Below are positions 29,823 to 36,432 of a stretch of DNA of 40,360 nt, one piece after another. A program made the position numbers and the translations under genes. The DNA is from a virus, in the IMG/VR virus record IMGVR_UViG_3300009032_000007, positions 1 to 40,360 of that record, one strand, 5' to 3'. How positions within the stretch are numbered: position 1 is the stretch's first letter; each line of letters begins with the position of its first letter. The notes beneath the pieces are model-generated. The model saw only the letters and a list, made by a program, of their open reading frames with translations, did not search any database and was not told the DNA's origin.

Positions 29823-31625
29823 ATGGCGAGCCTCTCCCCGTGGAAAGCGGCCTTCGGCGCCGAGCAGGGGCGCATTCAGCCCCTCGGGTGGTCCGCACCC
29901 GAGGGCAGCTACGTCTTCGTGCTCGGTAGCGATCTCCCGGATCGGACGGCCTGGTTCGCGGTCGGCGACCGCATCACGGCGCAGCAGAGCTGCACCGTGC
30001 CGGTGCTCGCTACGCTGCTCCGCGCTCGCCTCAGGATCCGCGGCGCGAGCGCGATGCCAGCCGGCGTCGAGTGGGTCGTCAGCCTGCTGATCGACGGCGT
30101 CACGCTCTGGTCGCAGCCGCTGACCATCGGGAAGCAACGGGATCGCGCCGACGTCGGCGTCAACGTCGCCCACCTCGCCGGCGGCGATCACGTCTTCGCG
30201 TTCCGCTTGGAGCTGAGCTTCCTCGGGGGCCCGGGCGCGCCCTTTTACGATGTCGAGCTGCCAGCGGTCTACGTCGACGCGCTTCTCTTCGACGAGGACA
30301 CGACGCGGCCGGCGCTGCTGAATCGCGACCCGGAGCCCGCCGACACTGGCGTCTTGGTCGACGCGAAGATCCGCCTCGACCTCACCGACATCGGCGCCAC
30401 CGGTGTCGACCTGACCGCGACGACGATCACCGTCGACGGGGTCAACGCCTTCGTCAACGGCGTCTTTCAGCCGGGGTTCACCGGCCCTTCGTCGAGCCTG
30501 TTCGCTCCACAGGCCGACACCCGCCGGATCGTGCTCGATCCGGTTCTCCCGCTCAAGCACACGTCGACGGTGCAGATCGGCGTCGTGTCGGCCGTGATCG
30601 GCGGCAGCGCGACGCTGAACACCAGCTACAGCTTCCAGACCGAAGACCTGACCGCGCCGGCGCTCCTGACGGCGACGGGAACGGCGCAGCGGAAGATCCG
30701 GCTCGTGTTCAGCGAGGCTGTTCTCCGGGGCGACGGTACAGCGCCCGGCGACGCGCTCAACCCGGCGAACTACGTGATCACGATCATCCCCCCGGCGACC
30801 GGGTTTCAGATCGCGGTGACGCTCGTCGTGGTCTCGGTGCTCCCGGTCACGGGGGCCGAGGTCGACCTGATCACCGATATCGAGCAGACGCCTGGCGCCA
30901 GCTACTCGGTGACCGTCAACGACGTCGAGGACACCAACGGCAACGCCGCGTGGACCCCGACCAACGTCGCTCCGTTCAGCGGGTTTCAGCCCTACGTCCC
31001 GCCGGATCGAGACCGCGAGATCCTCTGGACGCTCCCGAACATGAACCTGGAGGAGGATGAGACGGAGGATCTTGCGAAGTTCGTCGCCTGCTGCGAGGAG
31101 CTGTTCAACCTGATCCTGGTCGACATCGACGCGTTCCCCGACATCGTCGATCCGGACACGGCGCCCGAGCGCTACGTCGACCTGATGCTGCGGGATCTCG
31201 GGAACCCCTTCGCCACCTTCTCGGCGTCCCTGAGCCTGATCGATAAGCAGCAACTCGCGCAGCTCCTCGTTCCGATCTACCGGAGCAAGGGAGTCGACCC
31301 TGGTATCGTCGACGCGATCCGGCTGCTCCTCGGCATCGAGGTGACGATCACGATCCCGGCGATCTCGATGCCCGGGCTCGGGCAGTGGACGCTCGGCGGA
31401 ACCTGGGTGCTTGGGTCGAGCGACATCGGCACGCGCTTGACCTTCCACGTCAACGTCCCGCGCGTGCTCACCGATCTGGAGCGGGTGAAGATGAACGCCC
31501 TCATCGCGTACATGAAGCGCGAGGCCACCCACCATCGGATCATCGAACCGGCCGCGCCTCCCCCCGTCCCGGCGCACATGGTTCTCGGCCTCAGCCAGCT
31601 CGGCAAAAACTGGACGATGCACTAA
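29823..31625 (+). CDS. Tail protein I (gpI-like) with N-terminal Ig-like domains
   Basis: The 600-residue protein follows GAGG. Residues about 1-170 form a beta domain; about 180-285 and 288-395 look like two bacterial Ig-like domains ('DPEPADTGVLVDAKIRLDLT', 'APALLTATGTAQRKIRLVFS'). The C-terminal 190 residues match P2 gpI-type proteins: 'PERYVDLMLRDLGNPFATFS', 'LVPIYRSKGVDPGIVDAIRL' and the final beta segment. gpI connects baseplate wedge and fibres; P2 gpI has only about 175 residues, so this is an extended form. A 32-bp palindrome starts on its TAA stop. Confidence 0.8.
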   Translation: MASLSPWKAAFGAEQGRIQPLGWSAPEGSYVFVLGSDLPDRTAWFAVGDRITAQQSCTVPVLATLLRARLRIRGASAMPAGVEWVVSLLIDGVTLWSQPLTIGKQRDRADVGVNVAHLAGGDHVFAFRLELSFLGGPGAPFYDVELPAVYVDALLFDEDTTRPALLNRDPEPADTGVLVDAKIRLDLTDIGATGVDLTATTITVDGVNAFVNGVFQPGFTGPSSSLFAPQADTRRIVLDPVLPLKHTSTVQIGVVSAVIGGSATLNTSYSFQTEDLTAPALLTATGTAQRKIRLVFSEAVLRGDGTAPGDALNPANYVITIIPPATGFQIAVTLVVVSVLPVTGAEVDLITDIEQTPGASYSVTVNDVEDTNGNAAWTPTNVAPFSGFQPYVPPDRDREILWTLPNMNLEEDETEDLAKFVACCEELFNLILVDIDAFPDIVDPDTAPERYVDLMLRDLGNPFATFSASLSLIDKQQLAQLLVPIYRSKGVDPGIVDAIRLLLGIEVTITIPAISMPGLGQWTLGGTWVLGSSDIGTRLTFHVNVPRVLTDLERVKMNALIAYMKREATHHRIIEPAAPPPVPAHMVLGLSQLGKNWTMH

Positions 31626-31654
31626 CCGATCGCGGGCGCGCCCGCGATCGGTTA
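31623..31654 (+). repeat. 32-bp perfect palindrome at the gpI-like stop
   Basis: TAACCGATCGCGGGCG is followed without spacer by its reverse complement. It begins on the stop codon and its last two bases are the first two of TACGCT. It may be a terminator for the gpI gene, an operator, or both. Confidence 0.8.
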
Positions 31655-31658
31655 CGCT
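31653..31658 (+). promoter_or_regulatory. -10-like box TACGCT
   Basis: The box overlaps the end of the 32-bp palindrome, 73 bases before the fibre ATG at 31732; an ATG at 31670 lies 11 bases on but opens an unconvincing frame. Confidence 0.35.
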
Positions 31659-31731
31659 CGCGGCACACCATGGCACGCGCGGCACAGCTTTGCGCTGACC
31701 GTGCCCCACGGGTGACGGAGAGGCGACGAGC

Positions 31732-33603
31732 ATGTCTGGCCGACGCGATTATTTCTACCTGCAACAGGTCACCGACGGCGAACTCGACTCGGGTTTCAAT
31801 GAGCTGGAGAAGGCCGATCGGGCGATGATCCTCGCGCTCGGGATGGTCGGCATCACGACGAACCTGGACGTGGTGCAGCACGGCGCGGGGGACAGTACCG
31901 TCGACATCAGCGGGCTCGGGAAGGGCCACGACAAACTGGGCCAGTTCCTGAACGTGCCCAGCAACCAGAACGTCGATCTCTCCGTCGACTCGAATGGCCA
32001 AACCACGGCGATCTCGGCGTTCGGCCTGCACAGGATCGTCAGCGTTTTCCTGAAGTTCAACCGGACCCTCTCGGATCCGCGGGTCGACGGCAACTCGGAC
32101 ACCGTCTACTTCGTGCGCGACGAGTCGTTCACCTTCCTCGTCATCCAGGGGGCGGAGTCTGCCGGGATCCTCACGCCTCCCGCGCTTCAGACCGACGCGC
32201 TCTTGCTGGCCGACATCACGCGCGACTTCGGTGTCGCCGCGATCCTGAACAACCACATCAGCTACGCGCGGCGCGAAGACGCCTTCGGGATCTCGAACAC
32301 GCCGAGGTCCATCCGGGCCGGCACGGCATCTGGGGCGATGACCCAGATGCTCCAGTTCTACTCGAACCACGTCAACGGGGTCGCCGACCAGCACCCGGCC
32401 GGGTCTTTGACCTACCTGGGAAGCGGGCCGTGGGCAAACGCCTCGACGATCGCCGCCGGCACCGTCGAAGCGACGTTCGACACGATGGTCGCGACGCTCG
32501 CCAGTTCGTCGTCGGGGAACAGCGGGGCGCACCTGCTCGGCAGCGATGCCATCGTCGGGACGGCCAATACGCTCGCCGCCGCAAGCATCTTCACGCAACT
32601 GGGCCGCTTGAAGCTGGCATCGAATCACGAGTACGGCGGGGGCGGCACGTGGGCGGATGGCACCACCAATCCGGCCGCCTCCTCCGAGGCGCAGCTCGAC
32701 AAGATCATCTCCGACCTCGCCCCGACGACGGGCGGGGCGAGCGGGGCCCATCGCCTCGGATCCGCGCAGATAGCCGGCGGCAGCACCTACCTGGCCGCGG
32801 GGACGCTGTCCTCCCAGATTACCTCGCTGAAGTCGGCGGCGAACCTCGACCAGCCGGCGCGCACGACCTGGCTCGGCGGGCGCACCAACCCGGCGACGCG
32901 AGTCGACCTGGCGATCGACAAGATCATCACCGATCTCGGCGCGTCGGACGCGTCCGACGACGGCGCCGAGCGCATCGGATTCGCACCGTCGGGCAATATC
33001 GCGGCGACTGACGTCGCCGCGGCGATTCGCTTTCTCGACGCCGAGAAGGGAGGGCTTGCGATCTCGAACACGTGGGCGCTCCAGCAGACCTTCAGCGGCG
33101 GCATCACCGCGAACGGTAGCGCGGTGGTCAACAACACCTTGGCCGTCTCGGGAGTGTCGACGTTCAGCGGTAGCGCGGTGGTCAACAACACCTTGACCGT
33201 CTCGGGAGTGTCGACGTTCAACGGAGCGAACGCCGTCAACAACTCGACCACATACGCGGGGTCGACCGCCTGGCAGGCGATGCGCGGGCTCGACCGCCGC
33301 AGCTCGGGGGCAAGCACGTCGATCTCGATCGCCGCCGACTACGTCATCGTGGGAAGCCCGACGCTCCCGACGACTGTCGACGTGACTCGCCCGTCCGCGG
33401 CGACGGCGATCGGGACGATGATCACGGTCTACGCGATCGAGGAGACCGTCTCGAACTACGTCTTCCAGGACAACGGGACGACGATGGCGACCATGCCCCC
33501 CGGACCGCGCTCACCGAAGCAGTGGATCATGTTTGTTTGGTCGGGAACGGCCTGGATGGTCGGTCCGGCGTCGAGCACGATCACGATCGCCGCGGGCTAC
33601 TGA
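31732..33603 (+). CDS. Tail fibre-like protein
   Basis: The 623-residue protein has GGAGAGG upstream. It starts with 'YFYLQQVTDGELDSGFNELE', resembling fibre N-termini that dock on the baseplate. The middle holds diverged segments with 'SGAHLLGSDAI', 'SGAHRLGSAQI' and 'DGAERIGFAPS', about 65-70 residues apart. Residues about 461-497 have an 18-residue repeat ('GSAVVNNTLAVSGVSTFS') from a 54-bp DNA duplication, typical of trimeric beta fibres. The C-terminus 'TMPPGPRSPKQWIMFVWSGT' may be a tip domain. It is the last rightward late gene and abuts the next, convergent gene. Confidence 0.75.
   Translation: MSGRRDYFYLQQVTDGELDSGFNELEKADRAMILALGMVGITTNLDVVQHGAGDSTVDISGLGKGHDKLGQFLNVPSNQNVDLSVDSNGQTTAISAFGLHRIVSVFLKFNRTLSDPRVDGNSDTVYFVRDESFTFLVIQGAESAGILTPPALQTDALLLADITRDFGVAAILNNHISYARREDAFGISNTPRSIRAGTASGAMTQMLQFYSNHVNGVADQHPAGSLTYLGSGPWANASTIAAGTVEATFDTMVATLASSSSGNSGAHLLGSDAIVGTANTLAAASIFTQLGRLKLASNHEYGGGGTWADGTTNPAASSEAQLDKIISDLAPTTGGASGAHRLGSAQIAGGSTYLAAGTLSSQITSLKSAANLDQPARTTWLGGRTNPATRVDLAIDKIITDLGASDASDDGAERIGFAPSGNIAATDVAAAIRFLDAEKGGLAISNTWALQQTFSGGITANGSAVVNNTLAVSGVSTFSGSAVVNNTLTVSGVSTFNGANAVNNSTTYAGSTAWQAMRGLDRRSSGASTSISIAADYVIVGSPTLPTTVDVTRPSAATAIGTMITVYAIEETVSNYVFQDNGTTMATMPPGPRSPKQWIMFVWSGTAWMVGPASSTITIAAGY
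33114..33221 (+). repeat. 54-bp tandem duplication in the fibre gene
   Basis: Two units (33114-33167, 33168-33221) differ at a few positions and keep the frame, adding 18 residues. The DNA similarity indicates a recent duplication. Confidence 0.85.
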
Positions 33604-33924
33604 TCAGCGCGAGCACACGCCCTTCAGGCACACGCCGTTCCCCTTGACGTCGCAACAGTAGTTCCCGTCGAACACGGGGGACCAGTCGCATACTCCCGCC
33701 CGGCAAGAAGGCGCCGTGCAGGGGTCTGCCGGGGTCGGGCAATCGGACCAGTCGCGGCACATCGGGGCGCTGTCGAGGATCTTCGCGCCCGCGTCGTACT
33801 CGGGCACCCCGACGGGGATGCTGCCGCCCCCGCCGCACGCGGCCTCGTTCGAGGTCTCGGCGATCAGCGTGCAGCCGCACGCGGTCAAAAGGGCGATGAG
33901 GGTCAAGATCGGGAATGTCTTCAT
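33604..33924 (-). CDS. Cysteine-rich lipoprotein
   Basis: The ATG at 33924 follows AGGAG by 6 bases; the product has 106 residues. A signal peptide ends in the lipobox L-T-A-C (C16). The mature part has a Gly-rich spacer and a C-terminal module with nine Cys in 'CRDWSDCPTPADPCTAPSC' and the following 'CC' and 'C-L-K-G-V-C', probably disulfide-bonded. Such modules are frequent in secreted myxobacterial proteins, which points to host origin. The stop codon directly abuts the fibre stop (TGATCA). The role could be surface modification or exclusion; none is shown. Confidence 0.75.
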   Translation of the reverse strand: MKTFPILTLIALLTACGCTLIAETSNEAACGGGGSIPVGVPEYDAGAKILDSAPMCRDWSDCPTPADPCTAPSCRAGVCDWSPVFDGNYCCDVKGNGVCLKGVCSR

Positions 33925-33941
33925 GTCGGGCTCCTGTCTAG

Positions 33942-34109
33942 GTCTTTGGCGGAAAGTACCCCCGAACCAGAGGTGCCCCGCTACTTTCGATCGCTTCCCC
34001 CCGGCACTACGCGCGGCTCGTCGTCGAGCAGGGGTCCAATTCGACTGCCTTGGCGCCCCCTGCTGTGCTGGTCACCTACACGCTGACCAACATCGACGAC
34101 GGGTATTAA
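33942..34109 (+). pseudogene. Possible stranded C-terminal gene fragment
   Basis: After a stop at about 33939 the rightward frame stays open to a TAA at 34107-34109 that interlocks with the opposite lipoprotein's stop. The last residues ('LVVEQGSNSTALAPPAVLVT', then 'YTLTNIDDGY') read like the end of a beta structural protein. No usable start was seen, so it may be the remnant of a tail gene or chance. Confidence 0.2.
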
Positions 34110-34768
34110 TTCGACGACGGCGTCACGGTCAGCGTCGTCCCGCAGACCCACCCGTTCTTGGCCTGGCCGCCGCCCCACTCCTGCGCGAAGATGATGTAGT
34201 AGTACGAATCACCGACGACCTCGTTCAGCGGCATGACGATGTCGTGCGGCTGGCTGAAGGCGGCCGCCTTCTCGGCGCCCGGGTTGTAGACCGAGTAGGG
34301 GATCGCGTAGGGATCCCACGCGATCCCACCGATCTTGGTCTCGACCCCGTTGCGGCCGACCTTGCGAAATTCGAGGTACGGCAGCAGCTCGTCGTCGAGC
34401 GACGTATGCACGGCCGGCGCGATCCGGACCGTGATCGACGTCAGCGTCGATCCCATCGGCGCGAGGATCGGCTGCGTCGCGCCGCTGCCCGCCGGCACGA
34501 TGCCTCCGGTGACGCCGGTCGGCACGTACTTCATGCTCCCGTCGTTCAGGGTGAACGGCGTGTTCAGATAGGGCACCTGGCTGGCGCACCGCAGCGTCAG
34601 GGGCCCGGTGCTGATCAGCCCGGAGCCATCTCTGATCTCGGTGGACCCGGCGGTATCGGGGTCTTCGATCTGGATCTCGTCCTCGCGAGTCACAGAAGAG
34701 AGGCACCCGAGCGTGGCGACGGCGAGCGACAGCGTCAGGCAATAAAACGGCAAAGCGATACGGTTCAT
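34106..34768 (-). CDS. Lipoprotein of unknown function
   Basis: The product has 220 residues; GGGAGA precedes the ATG. The signal peptide 'MNRIALPFYCLTLSLAVATL' ends at a relaxed lipobox (T-L-G-C, C22). The mature domain is beta-rich: 'LTLRCASQVPYLNTPFTLND', 'GSTLTSITVRIAP' and 'VVGDSYYYIIFAQEWGGG', with two Cys that may pair. It is exported and probably anchored in the outer membrane. No family was recognised. Phage-borne lipoproteins commonly act in superinfection exclusion, but here that is only a possibility. Confidence 0.7.
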   Translation of the reverse strand: MNRIALPFYCLTLSLAVATLGCLSSVTREDEIQIEDPDTAGSTEIRDGSGLISTGPLTLRCASQVPYLNTPFTLNDGSMKYVPTGVTGGIVPAGSGATQPILAPMGSTLTSITVRIAPAVHTSLDDELLPYLEFRKVGRNGVETKIGGIAWDPYAIPYSVYNPGAEKAAAFSQPHDIVMPLNEVVGDSYYYIIFAQEWGGGQAKNGWVCGTTLTVTPSSN

Positions 34769-34890
34769 GATGAGAGTCTCCCACTCGTGTTTAACTGCGA
34801 TTCAACAAAATCGCCTATGCCTGAATTGTGTAGCAAATGGCAAGTCAGTTCTGTGAGCTGGGTGCCGATCGTGGTCGATTTGTGGAGCGG

Positions 34891-34919
34891 TTGCCGGCGA
34901 GGGCGATTCGCCCTACTCT
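34891..34919 (+). promoter_or_regulatory. Promoter TTGCCG-17-TACTCT with inverted repeat
   Basis: TTGCCG (34891-34896), 17 bases, TACTCT (34914-34919), then 6 bases to ATG 34926. An inverted repeat AGGGCGA-T-TCGCCCT (34900-34914) fills the spacer and ends on the first base of the -10 box, as an operator would. Confidence 0.6.
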
Positions 34920-34925
34920 GCCGCG

Positions 34926-35087
34926 ATGCGCTCACAAGGATTGGTCGTTCTCCTCGTTTTCTGCGGAGCCGCGTGCTCTTCGGCGATCCAGGTGCAGGCC
35001 GCCACCGCCGGGGCCCTCGCTCTCGGCCTGGCGAAGATCGAACAGGACCAGGGGCTTGACCCTGTGGCCGAGCTGGACGACTCGTGA
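34926..35087 (+). CDS. 53-residue lipoprotein, possible o-spanin-like
   Basis: The frame encodes a short hydrophobic signal ('MRSQGLVVLLVFCGAACSSA') with a possible lipobox G-A-A-C (C17), and a mature peptide of about 36 residues ending 'LDPVAELDDS'. It has a full promoter upstream at leaderless spacing. Tiny lipoproteins are typical of phage outer-membrane spanins (Rz1-like), and the next genes encode small membrane proteins, so a lysis role is possible. It lacks the usual Pro-rich region of Rz1. It is the only rightward gene in this block. Confidence 0.55.
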   Translation: MRSQGLVVLLVFCGAACSSAIQVQAATAGALALGLAKIEQDQGLDPVAELDDS

Positions 35088-35130
35088 TCCTGCGTCTGCC
35101 GGTGAATCTCTCGACGTTCGACCGCATCGA

Positions 35131-35454
35131 TCAGCGGACGAGAAAAACAAGCAGCGTGCACTCGACGAGCAGCACGAGCGCGAGCCCTAACGCGCGCTTG
35201 TGCACGTGCCAGAACGATGGCTTTTGAGGCATGAGGGTGATGCGCGATTCGCGCGGAGCCTCGTCGTGCTCCACCGACTCGTTCACCTCGAAAGGCCAGG
35301 GCCGCGTCAGCGCCCGCGGGCGCTGACGCGGTGGCGCGTACCGCAGCGACGAGCCATCCCCGACCCTGGTCGTCGGACGGTCATCTGGTCTCTCGACGAG
35401 GGTCGGTGTCGACGAAGACCGCTCACGCATAATCTCCAGGATATCACCGCTCAT
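35131..35454 (-). CDS. Small C-terminally anchored membrane protein
   Basis: The product has 107 residues. The N-terminal 85 are charged and probably disordered; the C-terminus 'ALGLALVLLVECTLLVFLVR' is a single membrane segment, preceded by basic residues ('HVHKR'). The ATG overlaps the stop of the gene before (4 bp). A 30-bp perfect palindrome (35302-35331) lies inside and encodes the Arg-rich 'RQRPRALTR' part. A lysis or membrane-signalling role is possible. Family unknown. Confidence 0.6.
   Translation of the reverse strand: MSGDILEIMRERSSSTPTLVERPDDRPTTRVGDGSSLRYAPPRQRPRALTRPWPFEVNESVEHDEAPRESRITLMPQKPSFWHVHKRALGLALVLLVECTLLVFLVR
35302..35331 (+). repeat. 30-bp perfect palindrome inside a coding region
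   Basis: CCGCGTCAGCGCCCG is followed without spacer by its reverse complement. It is unrelated in sequence to the other palindromes here. Confidence 0.85.
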
Positions 35455-35944
35455 CGAGGCGGCGCCTCACACTTTCGCGAAGGCGCGCGAGCTGCTCGGC
35501 GGAGAACGGCGGTTGACGCGGCGGCGCTGGCGCCTCGTCGAGCTTCGGAAGGTTCGAGCGCGCGAAGGCGGCGTTCGCGGCCGTGACATGCTGAACGAAC
35601 CGATCTCCCGTCTGCGGATGGCGGCAGTCTCCGCACGACGTGCCCCCCGTCGCCGGGTAGAAGTAGAAGGCGGTCTCGCCGCAGATCTGGCAGAAGGCGC
35701 CGGCCTTGCTGGCGAACCAGCGCGCGGCGAGGCGCCTGAAGAGCGCCAGGTCGCCCTCGGGAGCCACGCGGTACCAGCGGGTCAGGTACTCGACCTCGTG
35801 GAACTGCCCCCCGCCTCGCCCGCCGATGCAGTAGGCGTAGCCGTCCCCGCGGTTCGGCAAGATCGACATCACCATCATCGAGGGGAAGTCGCTCGCGTTC
35901 CCTCGGCGATCGACCAGCACGTCGCCGGGCTTGATCAGCTCCAC
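35451..35944 (-). CDS. Zinc-ribbon-like protein, N-terminus probably frameshifted
   Basis: From GTG 35944 the product has 164-165 residues, with C-x-x-C pairs in 'FCQICGE' and 'SCGDCRH' that could bind zinc, and a helical, Arg-rich end. There is no ribosome site before the GTG, and the same frame upstream still reads protein-like ('ACHLPAIDIFTAEHLAVELI') up to a TGA. An ATG at 36023 lies in another frame; the two would join if the GAAC repeat (36006-36017) had one more unit. The gene is thus either broken or switchable. The function may be nucleic-acid or protein binding. Confidence 0.55.
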
Positions 35945-36005
35945 CGCCAGGTGCTCGGCGGTGAAGATGTCGATCGCGGGGAGGTGGCAGGCCTCGGCGG
36001 CGAGG

Positions 36006-36017
36006 CGTTCGTTCGTT
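36006..36017 (-). repeat. (GAAC)3 tetranucleotide tract at a gene start
   Basis: Three GAAC units on the minus strand lie 4 bases after the start of the ATG at 36023. With 1 or 4 units the ATG would be in frame with the zinc-ribbon gene; with 3 it is not. Confidence 0.7.
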
Positions 36018-36024
36018 CAGCCAT

Positions 36025-36051
36025 CGGCCCGCCCCACTGCACGGGGCGGGC
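36025..36051 (-). promoter_or_regulatory. Hairpin directly before the ATG at 36023
   Basis: Arms GGCCCGCCCC and GGGGCGGGCC (10 bp) with a 7-base loop end one base before the minus-strand ATG. The stem would hide the only G-rich ribosome-site candidate. Confidence 0.5.
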
Positions 36052-36074
36052 CACGGGATGCTTCTGGGGGCCGT

Positions 36075-36133
36075 GAATCCCTCGCGTTTCCCCAGGCGAC
36101 GATAATGGTCACCTGGGGAAACGCGAGGGATTC
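36075..36133 (-). terminator. 22-bp inverted repeat at the holin-like gene end
   Basis: Perfect 22-bp arms (36075-36096, 36112-36133) enclose 15 bases and overlap the stop of the gene at 36109. TTTTT follows on the plus strand, none on the minus strand. It may stop transcription in both directions, or be a protein-binding site. Confidence 0.6.
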
Positions 36134-36378
36134 TGCTTTTTGGCCTGCGAGGGGTCGATGAAGGTGGAAAGCGCCAGCGCCACGAGAAGTGCGGCGACGA
36201 GGGCGTACCCGAGCGAGGTCTGGTGCAGCCCGAGGATCCCGAAGAACACCCCGAGCCCGCCGACGACGGGCTGCTCCCATCTCGCCGCCCACCCGTGTTC
36301 ACGCGGAAAGCCGCGCGGGGGTGGAGCAGAAGAAGGGCCCGATGGCTCGCGCGCGGCAGGCGTTCGGTACGGTGACAT
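36109..36378 (-). CDS. Small membrane protein, holin candidate
   Basis: The product has 89 residues: a Pro-rich N-terminus, then two likely membrane segments ('VVGGLGVFFGILGL' and 'LGYALVAALLVALALSTF') separated by 'HQTS', and a basic tail 'KKQNPSRFPR'. Size, two hairpin-forming membrane helices and a charged end fit class II/III holins. It lies 54 bp after the copper-monooxygenase-like gene. No endolysin gene was seen nearby, so the holin call is tentative; the last residues are encoded by the inverted repeat. Confidence 0.55.
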   Translation of the reverse strand: MSPYRTPAAREPSGPSSAPPPRGFPREHGWAARWEQPVVGGLGVFFGILGLHQTSLGYALVAALLVALALSTFIDPSQAKKQNPSRFPR

Positions 36379-36432
36379 GGATGCGCTCGCAGCTCTGGTA
36401 TGTTCGCGGGCGCATCCTGGCCGCCGAAGCCA

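Noticed and set aside
31670-31828. Short rightward frame beginning 11 bases after the TACGCT box
   Set aside because: The peptide is Arg-rich, overlaps the fibre gene's start in another frame and has no ribosome site.
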